Made by a program: the position numbers and the translations under genes. A stretch of DNA of 45,894 bases from a virus: positions 1 through 45,894 of IMG/VR virus record IMGVR_UViG_3300042876_000236; one strand, written 5' to 3'. The notes beneath the pieces are model-generated. The model was not told the DNA's origin, did not search any database, and saw nothing but the letters and a program-made list of their open reading frames with translations. Below are positions 21,602 to 29,334 of the stretch, in pieces. How positions within the stretch are numbered: the stretch's first letter is position 1; the number at the start of each line of letters is the position of its first letter.

Positions 21602-22734
21602 GCGGAGCGCATAGCGTTCTGCCGCCGTCGGGGGCTGATGCATGGCGCATTTGCGCTATGTGGCCAACGATGGCGCAACGATATCCGCGGGAAGAAACCC
21701 CGGAAACGCTTGAGGGGACGGCGGCGCATTGGGTGTTTGCAAAAATGCTCGACGGTGCCGCCGTTGCCGCAGGCATGCAGGCACCGAATGGCGCGATCGT
21801 TACCGAGGAAATGCTCGAAGGGGGTGAGCTTGTCGTCGATGTCGTGCGGTCGCGATTCGGCCCGACACATTCGATGCTCGTCGAATCTCCGATCGGATGC
21901 GAACGAATCGACGCGCGTTGTTGGGGTACGCCTGACATTTGGGGCTTTGACGATCCGACGCTCGTGCTTGAGGTGATCGATTACAAATTCGGGCACCGCT
22001 TCGTCGACGAATACGACAACTATCAAGGCGTGACATACGTTGCTGGAATTCTCGACCATTTGGCCGCCGTTCGGAATCTGCCGAGCGGGCAATTCGATCA
22101 AATGGTTCGCGTAAATTTCACGATCGTACAGCCTCGGTGCTTCTATCGCGGCGCTCCTATCCGCACATGGTCGTTTATGGGCAGCGACATTCGTGCGCAC
22201 GTCAATCAATTGCAAGCTGCTGCAGCGAAGGCGCTAGGGCCGAACCCCGAGGCCGTCACGAATGAGGCGTGCCGCGATTGCCCGGGGCGCCATGCTTGCG
22301 TAGCGTTGCAGAAAGCCGCGTACTCTGACGCCGAGTTTGCTGTCGTATCGGTGCCGGTTGAATTGTCGCCGGTCGCCGCCGACCTTGAATTGCGCATGCT
22401 TGAGCGAGCCGCGGATAGATTGCAAGCTCGCTTAGAGGGCTTGCGCGAGACTTGCGTCGCGAACGCGAAACGCGGCCACGCGCTGCCGTACCATCGCCTC
22501 GTGCAAGGGTACGGCAGACAGCAATGGACGTTGCCGCCCGAGCAGGTTGTCGCGATCGGTCAGCTATACGGCGTCGATTTGGCGAAACCGTCAGTCATGA
22601 CACCGAAGCAGGCGGCAAAACTCGGTATTGACGAGTCCGTCATTAAGCAGTATAGTCTTACGCCATTGGGCAAATTGAATTTGGAGCCCGATAACCCTGC
22701 CGATGCGCGTCGCGTATTCGGCGCCAATATGTGA
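21598..22734 (+). CDS. DUF2800-type PD-(D/E)xK exonuclease (RecB/Cas4-like)
   Basis: This 378-aa protein shows the RecB-family order: EGTAAHWVFA with His44, GTPDIWGF with Asp113, and EVIDYKFGH with the E/DxK residues (Glu125, Asp128, Lys130). Downstream, CRDCPGRHAC may bind a metal or iron-sulfur cluster as in Cas4-like proteins. DUF2800 proteins in phages probably process DNA ends in recombination. The start overlaps the previous stop, and the next gene is SSB-like, a typical exonuclease/annealing neighbourhood. Confidence 0.9.
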   Translation: MSGAHSVLPPSGADAWRICAMWPTMAQRYPREETPETLEGTAAHWVFAKMLDGAAVAAGMQAPNGAIVTEEMLEGGELVVDVVRSRFGPTHSMLVESPIGCERIDARCWGTPDIWGFDDPTLVLEVIDYKFGHRFVDEYDNYQGVTYVAGILDHLAAVRNLPSGQFDQMVRVNFTIVQPRCFYRGAPIRTWSFMGSDIRAHVNQLQAAAAKALGPNPEAVTNEACRDCPGRHACVALQKAAYSDAEFAVVSVPVELSPVAADLELRMLERAADRLQARLEGLRETCVANAKRGHALPYHRLVQGYGRQQWTLPPEQVVAIGQLYGVDLAKPSVMTPKQAAKLGIDESVIKQYSLTPLGKLNLEPDNPADARRVFGANM

Positions 22735-22745
22735 GAGGAAATCGC

Positions 22746-23750
22746 ATGTCACAAGCCATCAATATCACCTCGCCCGTCGGTCGCATCGTCATGGGCTCGC
22801 TGTACAACCCGAACACGACCGACGCCGAAGGCAAGCCGCTGGTCGTCAAGAGCGGCCCGAACGCGGGGCAGCCGCGCGTCAATTTCTTTTTCGCGCTGGC
22901 GATTCCGAAAGAGCCCGGGCATACGCATTGGGCGCAAACCTCGTGGGGGCAACGCATTTGGGCGCTCGGTCATCAGTGCTTTCCGCAAGCCGCCCAATCG
23001 GCAGCGTTCGCGTGGAAAATCGAGGACGGCGACAGCCAAATCCCCAACAAGAAAGGTCGCAAGCCCTGCGATAACGAAGGCTGGCCGGGGCACTGGATTC
23101 TCAAGTTTTCGGGCGGTTTCCCGCCGAAGATTTACCGGCAAGAGGGCGGCGGCTACGTGCAAATCACCGACAAGGATTTCGTCAAGCCGGGCTATTTCGT
23201 CGAGGTGGCCTATAACGTCGACGGCAACAACTCGCAATCGCAGCCGGGCATCTACCTGAATCACAGCATGGTTTGCTTCCGCGCATACGGCCCCGAAATC
23301 GTGTTCGGCCCCGACGTGAATGCCGCGGGCTTCGGTGCCGCCCCGCTGCCCGCCGGTGCCAGCATGACCCCGCCCGCCGGATCGATCCCGATGCCTGCGG
23401 CCGGGGGTATGCAAGCGCCCGGGACGGGCTATGCGCCGCCTGCCGCCCCCGGCGCAGGTAACGTGCCGCCAGTTCCGGGAGCGATGCCGAGTGCGAGCCC
23501 TTTTGCCGGTACTGCTTCGCCCCCCTCGGCCCCGGTGAACGTCGGTACGGGCTATGCTTCGCCTGCGACGATATCCCCTTCTAACGGCATCCCCGTTGCC
23601 CCCGCGCCGCAATTCCTGCAAGTGCCGGCTGCCCCTGCGGCCCCCGTCAAGCAAATGACGGCGCTCGCGAACGGCGTGCCCTATGAGGCGTTCGTCGCGA
23701 AGGGATGGACCGACGCGATGCTCGTCGCTAACGGGCTGATGCTCGCCTAA
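22746..23750 (+). CDS. Single-stranded DNA-binding-like protein (DUF2815-like)
   Basis: I chose ATG 22746 (GAGGAA upstream). Residues 1-205 resemble DUF2815-type SSB proteins: VGRIVMGSLYNPN, FFFALAIPK, FAWKIEDGD, WILKFSGGFPP, FVKPGYFVEVAYNVDG. A long disordered Gly/Pro/Ala tail follows, and the end (GWTDAMLVANGLMLA) is a short helical tip that could contact replication partners, as SSB tips do. It lies between the exonuclease and the polymerase, which it overlaps by one base. SSB function is inferred from family and place. Confidence 0.85.
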   Translation: MSQAINITSPVGRIVMGSLYNPNTTDAEGKPLVVKSGPNAGQPRVNFFFALAIPKEPGHTHWAQTSWGQRIWALGHQCFPQAAQSAAFAWKIEDGDSQIPNKKGRKPCDNEGWPGHWILKFSGGFPPKIYRQEGGGYVQITDKDFVKPGYFVEVAYNVDGNNSQSQPGIYLNHSMVCFRAYGPEIVFGPDVNAAGFGAAPLPAGASMTPPAGSIPMPAAGGMQAPGTGYAPPAAPGAGNVPPVPGAMPSASPFAGTASPPSAPVNVGTGYASPATISPSNGIPVAPAPQFLQVPAAPAAPVKQMTALANGVPYEAFVAKGWTDAMLVANGLMLA

Positions 23751-25768
23751 TGCGCGAGGCACCGACGCCGCCGGCCACAAGCAAGAGGCCGGCGGCTTTT
23801 TACGATACAGAGTGCTACCCTAACTTCTGGCTGCTCAAGGTCAGGGCGCAGGGTAGCGCGGTTGTCTATACCTTCCGGCTCGACTCGGGGCAAACGCTAT
23901 CCGCAGAAACTTGCGGCCGAATCGTCTTGCTGTTTGATGCTTATTGCATGGTCAGCTTCAACGGCAACGGGTATGACGTTCCGATGATTACCGCCGCGCT
24001 TGCCGGCTATAGCTGCGAGCAATTGAAATGGCTAAACGACCGCATCATCGTCGATAAAGTCAAACCGTGGGATTTAGGGCTGCCCGAGTGGCGCCCGTCA
24101 GATCATATCGACGTAATGGAAGTCGCCCCCGGGCAGGGCTCGCAAAAGCAATATGCCGGGCGCATTCATTACAAGACCATGCGCGACCTACCTTATGAGC
24201 CGAGCACGTACCTTGACGCAGATCAAAAGAACAACGTCGCCGAGTATTGCGAGAATGATCTAGGTCAATTAGAAGCAATTTATGTCGAGCTCGCCCCGCA
24301 GATCAGGCAACGCGAGGCGCTAGGCGCTCGCTATGGGCTCGACCTTCGCAGCAAGTCGGATGCGCAAGTCGCAGAGGCCGTTTTGCGGTATCGCTGCGAG
24401 CAAGTGGTCGGTCGCCGACTGTATAAGCCCGACATCGATTGGAATCTGAAATTTCGCTATCGCGTGCCTGAGTTCATTTCGTTTAGCCCGCTATATCCGC
24501 AACTCGGTCGCGTGCTTGAGGCTGCCCGTGATTCGATATTCCGGCTAGGGCCATCCGGTGCAGTCGAAATGCCGCCGCAACTTGAGGGGCTTTGCGTCAC
24601 GATCGGCGCGACCACGTACAAGCTCGGCATAGGCGGCCTGCATTCGCAAGAAAAACGCCTTGTCGCGATCAGCGACGACCTTTATCAAATTCGCATGCCC
24701 GACGTGGCAAGCTACTACCCGAATCTGATTATCAATTCCGGCGAGTGGCCGGCGGCCCTCGGGCAAGCGTTTTTGCAAGAGTTTGCCGCCATCAAAGACG
24801 AGCGTCTAGCCGCGAAGGCGCTAGCGAAGCGGCTCAAGAAAGAGGGCTTCGAGGGTACTGTCGAATATATCAACGCTTCGACAGAAGATGCCGGCGGCAA
24901 GATCATGATTAATGGCACGTTCGGCAAGACCGGCAGCCCGTTTAGCATCCTCTTCGCGCCGCAGATGCTCATTCAAACGACATTGACCGGACAGCTATCG
25001 TTACTCATGCTGATCGAATGGCACGAGCATTACGGCATCCCGGTCGTGTCCGCCAATACCGACGGCCTCGTCATTAAGTGCCCGCGAGACATGATCGCAA
25101 CAAGCGACTTTCTCATTAAGGAATGGGAACGCAGAACCGGGCTCGAAATGGAAACCGAGAATTACGTCGCTATCTATGCGCGTGACGTGAACAACTATTT
25201 TGCGGTCAAGACCCCTGACGACGTAAAGCGTAAAGGCGAGTACGGCAAAGCGGGTATGGCTGAAAAGAAAAACCCGGACTGCGAAATTTGCAGTGACGCC
25301 GTGGCCGAATATCTCGCCAAAGGCACGCCCGTCGAATATACGATCGGCATGTGCCGAGACATTCGCAAATTCGTGACGATCCAAAGAGTCGCCGGGGGCG
25401 CCGTCAAGCTATGGGGCGACGGGCCACGCAAAGGCGCTTTGGTCCGTGACATGCTCGGCACGCTACAGGCTAACGGATGGGTCAAAGAGGGTCGCCAATG
25501 GCGCAACGGCGCTCGTCTTGCCAATGCGGCCACGGCATACGAATCATGTTTCGCGCCGCAGCGCCCCGAGTATTTAGGCAAGGTCGTGCGCTGGTATTAC
25601 GGCACGCGCTCGCCCGGCCCGATCGTCTATTCGAGCAACGGCAATACGGTCGGCATGTCGTATGGGGCACAGCCATGCATGACGCTACCTGACGAATTCC
25701 CCGACGACATCGACTACGCTTGGTATCTCAAAAAGGCGCAACAGATTCTTGTTGACATAGGTAAATAA
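23750..25768 (+). CDS. Family B DNA polymerase with 3'-5' exonuclease
   Basis: This 672-aa protein has an exonuclease domain with YDTEC (Asp19, Glu21), SFNGNGYD (Asn71, Asp76) and YCEND (Tyr166, Asp170). The polymerase domain has motif A PDVASYYPNL (Asp318), motif B KIMINGTFGK (Lys384) and motif C SANTDG (Asn436-Thr437-Asp438). The usual DTD of motif C is NTD here; Asp318 and Asp438 can still hold the metals. It is smaller than T4/RB69 polymerases. It works with the primase-polymerase/helicase, SSB-like protein and nucleases. Its last codons overlap promoter P6, and the TAA stop lies in the spacer. Confidence 0.92.
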   Translation: MREAPTPPATSKRPAAFYDTECYPNFWLLKVRAQGSAVVYTFRLDSGQTLSAETCGRIVLLFDAYCMVSFNGNGYDVPMITAALAGYSCEQLKWLNDRIIVDKVKPWDLGLPEWRPSDHIDVMEVAPGQGSQKQYAGRIHYKTMRDLPYEPSTYLDADQKNNVAEYCENDLGQLEAIYVELAPQIRQREALGARYGLDLRSKSDAQVAEAVLRYRCEQVVGRRLYKPDIDWNLKFRYRVPEFISFSPLYPQLGRVLEAARDSIFRLGPSGAVEMPPQLEGLCVTIGATTYKLGIGGLHSQEKRLVAISDDLYQIRMPDVASYYPNLIINSGEWPAALGQAFLQEFAAIKDERLAAKALAKRLKKEGFEGTVEYINASTEDAGGKIMINGTFGKTGSPFSILFAPQMLIQTTLTGQLSLLMLIEWHEHYGIPVVSANTDGLVIKCPRDMIATSDFLIKEWERRTGLEMETENYVAIYARDVNNYFAVKTPDDVKRKGEYGKAGMAEKKNPDCEICSDAVAEYLAKGTPVEYTIGMCRDIRKFVTIQRVAGGAVKLWGDGPRKGALVRDMLGTLQANGWVKEGRQWRNGARLANAATAYESCFAPQRPEYLGKVVRWYYGTRSPGPIVYSSNGNTVGMSYGAQPCMTLPDEFPDDIDYAWYLKKAQQILVDIGK

Positions 25769-25791
25769 TTGCCATATAGTGCAATCGTCAA
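25752..25791 (+). promoter_or_regulatory. Promoter/operator P6 (class II copy)
   Basis: -35 TTGACA (25752-25757), a 17-bp spacer TAGGTAAATAATTGCCA, -10 TATAGT (25775-25780), GTCAA at 25787-25791. It matches P5 on the opposite strand at 15322-15365. It lies in the 3' end of the polymerase gene and drives the small genes from 25806. Confidence 0.9.
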
Positions 25792-25805
25792 TAGGAGAAA
25801 CGAAC

Positions 25806-26081
25806 ATGAAATACCGTTTAGAGCTCGGCGAAATCTCGAAAGACTACAGGGCGACAAGCGTCGAAGAGTTCCGAAACGACGTGATCCTCGCCCCCGAGGC
25901 TGACGGCTATCGGTATTTCGTCGATGGCAAGCAAGTGTCTCGCGACGCCGCGCTTGCCGCCACGAGTGCCGCACGGCAAGCGCGTTGGGATAAAAAGTGT
26001 CAAACGCATAAGCGCGTGCGCATTAGTGTCGGTTGCACGACGTTGTCAAACACTTATCGCGAGACTTGGGTCAGGAGGTAG
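25806..26081 (+). CDS. Hypothetical early protein (91 aa)
   Basis: Unrecognised. ATG 25806 follows AGGAG of promoter P6; the in-frame start at 25779 lies inside the promoter. It begins MKYRLELGEISKDYRATS and has ADGYRYFVDGKQVSRDAALAA, then a basic C-terminus (KRVRISVGCTTLS, YRETWVRR). It is soluble, with no motif. It leads the group of small genes behind the polymerase. Confidence 0.76.
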   Translation: MKYRLELGEISKDYRATSVEEFRNDVILAPEADGYRYFVDGKQVSRDAALAATSAARQARWDKKCQTHKRVRISVGCTTLSNTYRETWVRR

Positions 26082-26085
26082 CGCC

Positions 26086-26445
26086 ATGCGCAAACTAATC
26101 GCACTCGTCGCTTTGCTGCCCGCACTCGCTGCGGCCGATCAAGGCTATTACCGGCTCGCAGGGAACGTCATGGCAAAGGCGTTTCTGCAAGGCGACACGA
26201 TCGCCGCCGAGCTCGTCACGAACATGCCGGCAAGCGATATCGTCGGCGGCCCGAAGTCCGTCGCGTGGCGCCTGTATGGCTCTTGCTCGCAGCGCACTTA
26301 TGTCGGGCAAGGCTATTTGTTATTCTCCGGGGCGTGGCGGGGCGGATACGTGGTCGACAACATCGAAGGCGACAACGTCATGCGTATCGTGGTGCCCGGG
26401 TCAGTCGTTGCAAAACTTTTCGATATGGAGTGTCCAAGCAAATGA
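26086..26445 (+). CDS. Small exported protein (119 aa)
   Basis: ATG 26086 follows a strong site, AGGAGG. The N-terminus MRKLIALVALLPALAAA is a clear signal peptide, with cleavage expected before DQGYY. The mature part is beta-rich (YYRLAGNVMAKAFLQGD, RTYVGQGYLLFSGAW) and has two Cys (SCSQ, DMECPSK) that could form a disulfide in the periplasm. Exported early phage proteins often act at the envelope, for example in superinfection exclusion; that is a guess. It overlaps the next gene by 4 bp. Confidence 0.82.
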   Translation: MRKLIALVALLPALAAADQGYYRLAGNVMAKAFLQGDTIAAELVTNMPASDIVGGPKSVAWRLYGSCSQRTYVGQGYLLFSGAWRGGYVVDNIEGDNVMRIVVPGSVVAKLFDMECPSK

Positions 26446-26879
26446 AAATTATTTACCTAACCGGGACGAAACTGACTTGCCGCGATAGTGGTGACGAATT
26501 CGTCGTCACCTACTCCGACCCGACCATGACGAAATACCGCAACGCAGATTCTATCGGCGAGTGCCGAACGCCCGACGTTGTCATGCTGTTCGTCCCCGAC
26601 GCCGAGCCGATCGTACAGCCGACGCCCGAGGAAATTGACGCGCTTCGTCGCCCGCAGTCGGCTCTCGACGTTCAAATCGGCGGGGAGCATTACAAGACCC
26701 TCGGCGACTATCAGCCGTGGGAAGTCTTGCGCCACTGGCTGACGCCTGACGAGTTTCGCGGCTACATGAAAGGTACGGCAATCACGTACCTCGCCCGGGA
26801 ACGGCAAAAGGGCGGCATGCAGGATATCCAAAAGGCTTGCCACACCCTTGAAGGGCTGATCGAATTGGAGGACCGCTAG
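26442..26879 (+). CDS. DUF3310 (SaV-like) domain protein (145 aa)
   Basis: I chose ATG 26442, overlapping the previous stop. Residues 1-70 are a beta-type region (MKIIYLTGTKLTCRDSGDEF). Residues 78-145 match the DUF3310 pattern: VQIGGEHYKTLGDYQPWEV, LTPDEFRGYMKGTAITYLAR, RQKGGMQDIQKACHTLEGLI. DUF3310 occurs alone or fused in many phages and is sometimes labelled nucleotide kinase-like, but its activity is not established to my knowledge. The N-terminal part appears to be a separate module. Confidence 0.87.
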   Translation: MKIIYLTGTKLTCRDSGDEFVVTYSDPTMTKYRNADSIGECRTPDVVMLFVPDAEPIVQPTPEEIDALRRPQSALDVQIGGEHYKTLGDYQPWEVLRHWLTPDEFRGYMKGTAITYLARERQKGGMQDIQKACHTLEGLIELEDR

Positions 26880-26880
26880 C

Positions 26881-27045
26881 ATGGCCGCAAAAGTGTCTGC
26901 CGAAATGCTGAAAGCGAAACGGCTCGTCGTCGAAAGGGGTCTGACTCCATACGCTGCAGCAAAAGAGGCCAAGATCAGCACGAGCGCGATTTATATGTCG
27001 CAATGGTACAAGGATCGTCGCGATGCCAATAAAAAGCGGAAATGA
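26881..27045 (+). CDS. Small helix-turn-helix protein (54 aa)
   Basis: A 54-aa gene too short for usual cutoffs. ATG 26881 follows the previous stop by one base, with GGAGG upstream. The sequence has a helical N-terminus (SAEMLKAKRLVVERG) and an HTH-like LTPYAAAKEAKISTSAIYMS, then a basic tail (KDRRDANKKRK). It is a good candidate for a small Cro-like DNA-binding regulator, perhaps of the TTGAC operators; no direct evidence links them. Confidence 0.78.
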   Translation: MAAKVSAEMLKAKRLVVERGLTPYAAAKEAKISTSAIYMSQWYKDRRDANKKRK

Positions 27046-27346
27046 TCGCCACGCTTGCGAGGCGAGGCGCTTCGGCGATCAGATGATTTGCGGCCGGTGC
27101 CGGTTGTCGTGGGACATTTCCGACTGGGCACCGCCGGCATGCCGGTCCCGGCAGCCCAGTTCGCCCATTGAAGTTGTCGCCGACAGACCTGCGGAAACGA
27201 TCGGCATTCGCGCAAACGTGCCTGAAACGCTCCCCGACGCGCTCGTCGATGCGATGGTGCGAACATACCGGGCGAACGAATCGCGAGGCGCCTGCGAGGC
27301 TATGCGCCTCGCCTATCGGGTTTTTCTTGACGAGGTGGTGCAATGA
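27023..27346 (+). CDS. Zinc-finger hypothetical protein (107 aa)
   Basis: It starts at ATG 27023, overlapping the HTH gene by 23 bp. The N-terminus has HACEARRFGDQMICGRCRLSW, with CxxC and another Cys (APPACR), a likely zinc site. The second half is helical (ETLPDALVDAMVRTY, ACEAMRLAYRVFLDEV). Similar Cys-Trp proteins are seen as orphan genes in phages. The stop overlaps the next start in ATGA style. Function unknown. Confidence 0.75.
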   Translation: MPIKSGNDRHACEARRFGDQMICGRCRLSWDISDWAPPACRSRQPSSPIEVVADRPAETIGIRANVPETLPDALVDAMVRTYRANESRGACEAMRLAYRVFLDEVVQ

Positions 27347-27513
27347 TTGCGAAAACGCTGCTAGCGGTCGCCCTTGTGGCCGCGCTAGCCTATCTGAGCA
27401 ATGACGACTACAGCGCGGAACAAGCCGACGCCGCCCAATATCTTGAAATGGTCGACGCCGGCTATTGGCCGGATTACTTAGGGCTTCGTGACGGGCGCCG
27501 AGTTCGCAAGTAG
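27343..27513 (+). CDS. Small exported/membrane peptide (56 aa)
   Basis: ATG 27343 overlaps the previous stop (ATGA). It encodes MIAKTLLAVALVAALAYLS, a hydrophobic signal or anchor, then QADAAQYLEMVDAGYWPDYL and a basic tail (RDGRRVRK). It is too short for the usual cutoff. Its last 36 bases overlap the end of the 3TM holin-like gene on the other strand. It is the last gene of the rightward early operon. Function unknown. Confidence 0.73.
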   Translation: MIAKTLLAVALVAALAYLSNDDYSAEQADAAQYLEMVDAGYWPDYLGLRDGRRVRK

Positions 27514-28017
27514 CGTCGACTTGATCTGGCTACCGTTCGTCGTGCCGTACCAATACGCGAGCACCATCATTGCGACGGCGTCGAGCAAGCCGAGCACGCG
27601 GCCGACAATGATGTCGGGGATTTCGTTTGGATAGCCGCGGAAGAGTACGGCAATCTCACTGCCAAGAGTGACGAGCAACAGCAGAACGGAGAGCCAAAAC
27701 AGCGGCATTTGCGTATGACCTTCGACGTTCGCCCGACGTGCGCTGTCGCGGTCCTTATATTCGAGTTCGGCGTACCTGAATCCGCGCTCGCGCTCGTTGT
27801 CTTGGTATTTCATTTCGAGCGATCGCAAATCAGCCACTTGCTGCCCGGTAAGCGCCCCGTTTTCGATAGCCGTCGCAATCTTGTCTCTCGTCGGCTCCGA
27901 AATGCCGAGGATCGAACCGAGCGCAGCGACGGCCTCACCAGCAAGCGGGCCACCTAGCGCGGTTGCAACAGTCGGCGCCAGCTTGCCGACAACGGCCACG
28001 ACGTCGGACCAATTCAT
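27478..28017 (-). CDS. Three-TM-type holin-like membrane protein (179 aa)
   Basis: The protein has an N-terminal hydrophobic/Gly-rich region (VVAVVGKLAPTVATALGG), a charged middle (LRSLEMKYQDNERERGF, DRDSARRANVEG) and two C-terminal membrane segments (PLFWLSVLLLLVTLGSEI; VGRVLGLLDAVAMMVLAYWYG). This layout and the RDSARRAN block fit the GTA/3TM holin family. It is the last gene of the late leftward block; GAGAGGGGG precedes the ATG. It could release the wall hydrolase at lysis. Confidence 0.83.
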   Translation of the reverse strand: MNWSDVVAVVGKLAPTVATALGGPLAGEAVAALGSILGISEPTRDKIATAIENGALTGQQVADLRSLEMKYQDNERERGFRYAELEYKDRDSARRANVEGHTQMPLFWLSVLLLLVTLGSEIAVLFRGYPNEIPDIIVGRVLGLLDAVAMMVLAYWYGTTNGSQIKSTLLANSAPVTKP

Positions 28018-28032
28018 GATATCCCCCTCTCG

Positions 28033-28431
28033 TCAGTCAATCGTTAGCCACACTTCGCCGACAGCGAGCGCAGCGCGGAGCAAATCCATTAGATGCGCAT
28101 TGACCCCTGCGCAATTGCGGACGCCGTTGCTCGTGCGCTCAGCGCCCAAAAGCGGACAGCCCAAAGTGTCGGCAGCAGTATTGCCGCCGTGTATCCGCAC
28201 GCCAGTAAAGCCGGGCACGTCGAGCACGATCGGCATATCTTTGCCGAACCGACTCGAATGCGAGATTTCGACGCGGTAGCGTCCGCGAGGAATAGCAGTT
28301 CGCCCATAGACTTTTTCCCCTTCGCGCTCCGTGTCCTCGCAAGTGTAGCCGACAAACGAGTCGTCGCAATACAGTTTGCCGAGGGTGAAATCGGGGTTGA
28401 AGATTTCCCGACGCAGTCTGAGCTCCATCAT
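28033..28431 (-). CDS. DUF5675 family protein (132 aa)
   Basis: I chose ATG 28431, which overlaps the holin stop (ATGA). The chain carries FTLGKLYCDDSFVGYTCED, AIPRGRYRVEISHSSRFG, GVRIHGGNTAADTLGC and NGVRNCAG, typical of DUF5675, a small domain with conserved His/Gly/Cys often found next to phage lysis genes or in phage-derived clusters. The GNTAADTLGC loop resembles an L,D-transpeptidase-type active site, so a wall-related activity is sometimes considered, but it is unproven. Confidence 0.87.
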   Translation of the reverse strand: MMELRLRREIFNPDFTLGKLYCDDSFVGYTCEDTEREGEKVYGRTAIPRGRYRVEISHSSRFGKDMPIVLDVPGFTGVRIHGGNTAADTLGCPLLGAERTSNGVRNCAGVNAHLMDLLRAALAVGEVWLTID

Positions 28432-28748
28432 TCGCGCTCGGTTGTTGATAGCTTGCGCTCGATAGCTCGCTCGATAGCGAACAGCAGGCGCGTCGCCATG
28501 TGGCCGCCGATGCCTGCCGCCGCTCCGCATAGGCCGAGGGGCTGCCCGATAGCGTCGAGAAACATAAACACGGCTAGACCGACAAAGCCCGAAGTGAATA
28601 TTTCGCCAATGAGCTCGACGAGGTTGAAAAGTCGAGCGCGGCCCTGTTTGACTTTCGCGTACCAGTTAATCATTCCGCCCCCAATCCCCATGCTCAGCGC
28701 GAGCAGCCACGTTGCGGCGCTCCACGTTGTCGGGTCTTTTTCCGGCAT
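28428..28748 (-). CDS. Holin (superfamily III, LydA-like), 106 aa
   Basis: It starts MPEKDPTTWSAATWLLALSM and has ELIGEIFTSGFVGLAVFMFL and GQPLGLCGAAAGIGGHMATR, three hydrophobic segments in about 100 aa, as in LydA-like phage holins that follow the pattern RARLFNLVELIGE-TM-TM. The charged tail (RAIERKLSTTERE) is also typical. It lies between DUF7338-type and DUF5675 genes at the end of the late block. Assignment to this family is from memory of the pattern. Confidence 0.86.
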   Translation of the reverse strand: MPEKDPTTWSAATWLLALSMGIGGGMINWYAKVKQGRARLFNLVELIGEIFTSGFVGLAVFMFLDAIGQPLGLCGAAAGIGGHMATRLLFAIERAIERKLSTTERE

Positions 28749-28761
28749 TGCAATGACTCCC

Positions 28762-29334
28762 CTATGCGATCCGTGACAGCTTGACGGAAGTCACGACCGG
28801 CGCCGTCGGATCGCTAACAATTCGCGCAGGCACTTCGGCGTAGGTCTTTAGCTTCCATCCGAAATTGAGTTTTAGCACGCGGTTACCTACGCGCTTGACC
28901 CTATTGTAGTTCCAGAATTGCGACCCGTCGGGGTTCGTGATTCGCACGCGGCAAAAGCCCTCGCGAATGCCGTTTGCCGCGTTGCTTATATACGGGTCGC
29001 CTGAATATTCGAGGGTTGCGTCAGGCGCGATATGCGCGGCAGCGACAGCCTTGTCGAAGCCGTATGCGGGATTTCGCCATAACCATTGCACTTGCCCCCA
29101 ATAAGCGTGCCAGTGCTTGCAATGCTCAGTGCGCCAGCCAATGTCACCATATAGCGAATTGTCGGGCGTCATGAACCACGCAAGCCACGTCGGCAGCCTC
29201 GGCTCTACTCGCGTCGCATGACTGTTGTCGCATGGGCCGAGTGTTGGGCTAGCGAATGCCGGCAATACTGGCGCCAGTATCATCGCAAGCAACGTCACGA
29301 CAATCGAACCGACGGCGGCCTTTAGATAGTTCAT
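28762..29334 (-). CDS. DUF7338-type membrane-anchored phage protein (190 aa)
   Basis: I chose ATG 29334, in ATGA overlap with the fibre chaperone stop. An N-terminal membrane segment or signal (YLKAAVGSIVVTLLAMILA) is followed by LPTWLAWFMTPDNSLYGD and VQWLWRNPAYGFD, a signature I recall in many phage proteins near holin and tail-fibre genes. Function is not known to me. Two Cys (PCDNSH, HCKHW) lie after the anchor. It probably faces the periplasm. Confidence 0.82.
   Translation of the reverse strand: MNYLKAAVGSIVVTLLAMILAPVLPAFASPTLGPCDNSHATRVEPRLPTWLAWFMTPDNSLYGDIGWRTEHCKHWHAYWGQVQWLWRNPAYGFDKAVAAAHIAPDATLEYSGDPYISNAANGIREGFCRVRITNPDGSQFWNYNRVKRVGNRVLKLNFGWKLKTYAEVPARIVSDPTAPVVTSVKLSRIA

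Noticed and set aside
26441-26457. Seventh copy of the promoter family (aattatttaccta matches 13 bases of the class II spacer on the minus strand)
   Set aside because: No -35, no -10 and no GTCAA arm at the right distance; it coincides with the codons of MKIIYL. At most a lone half-site.
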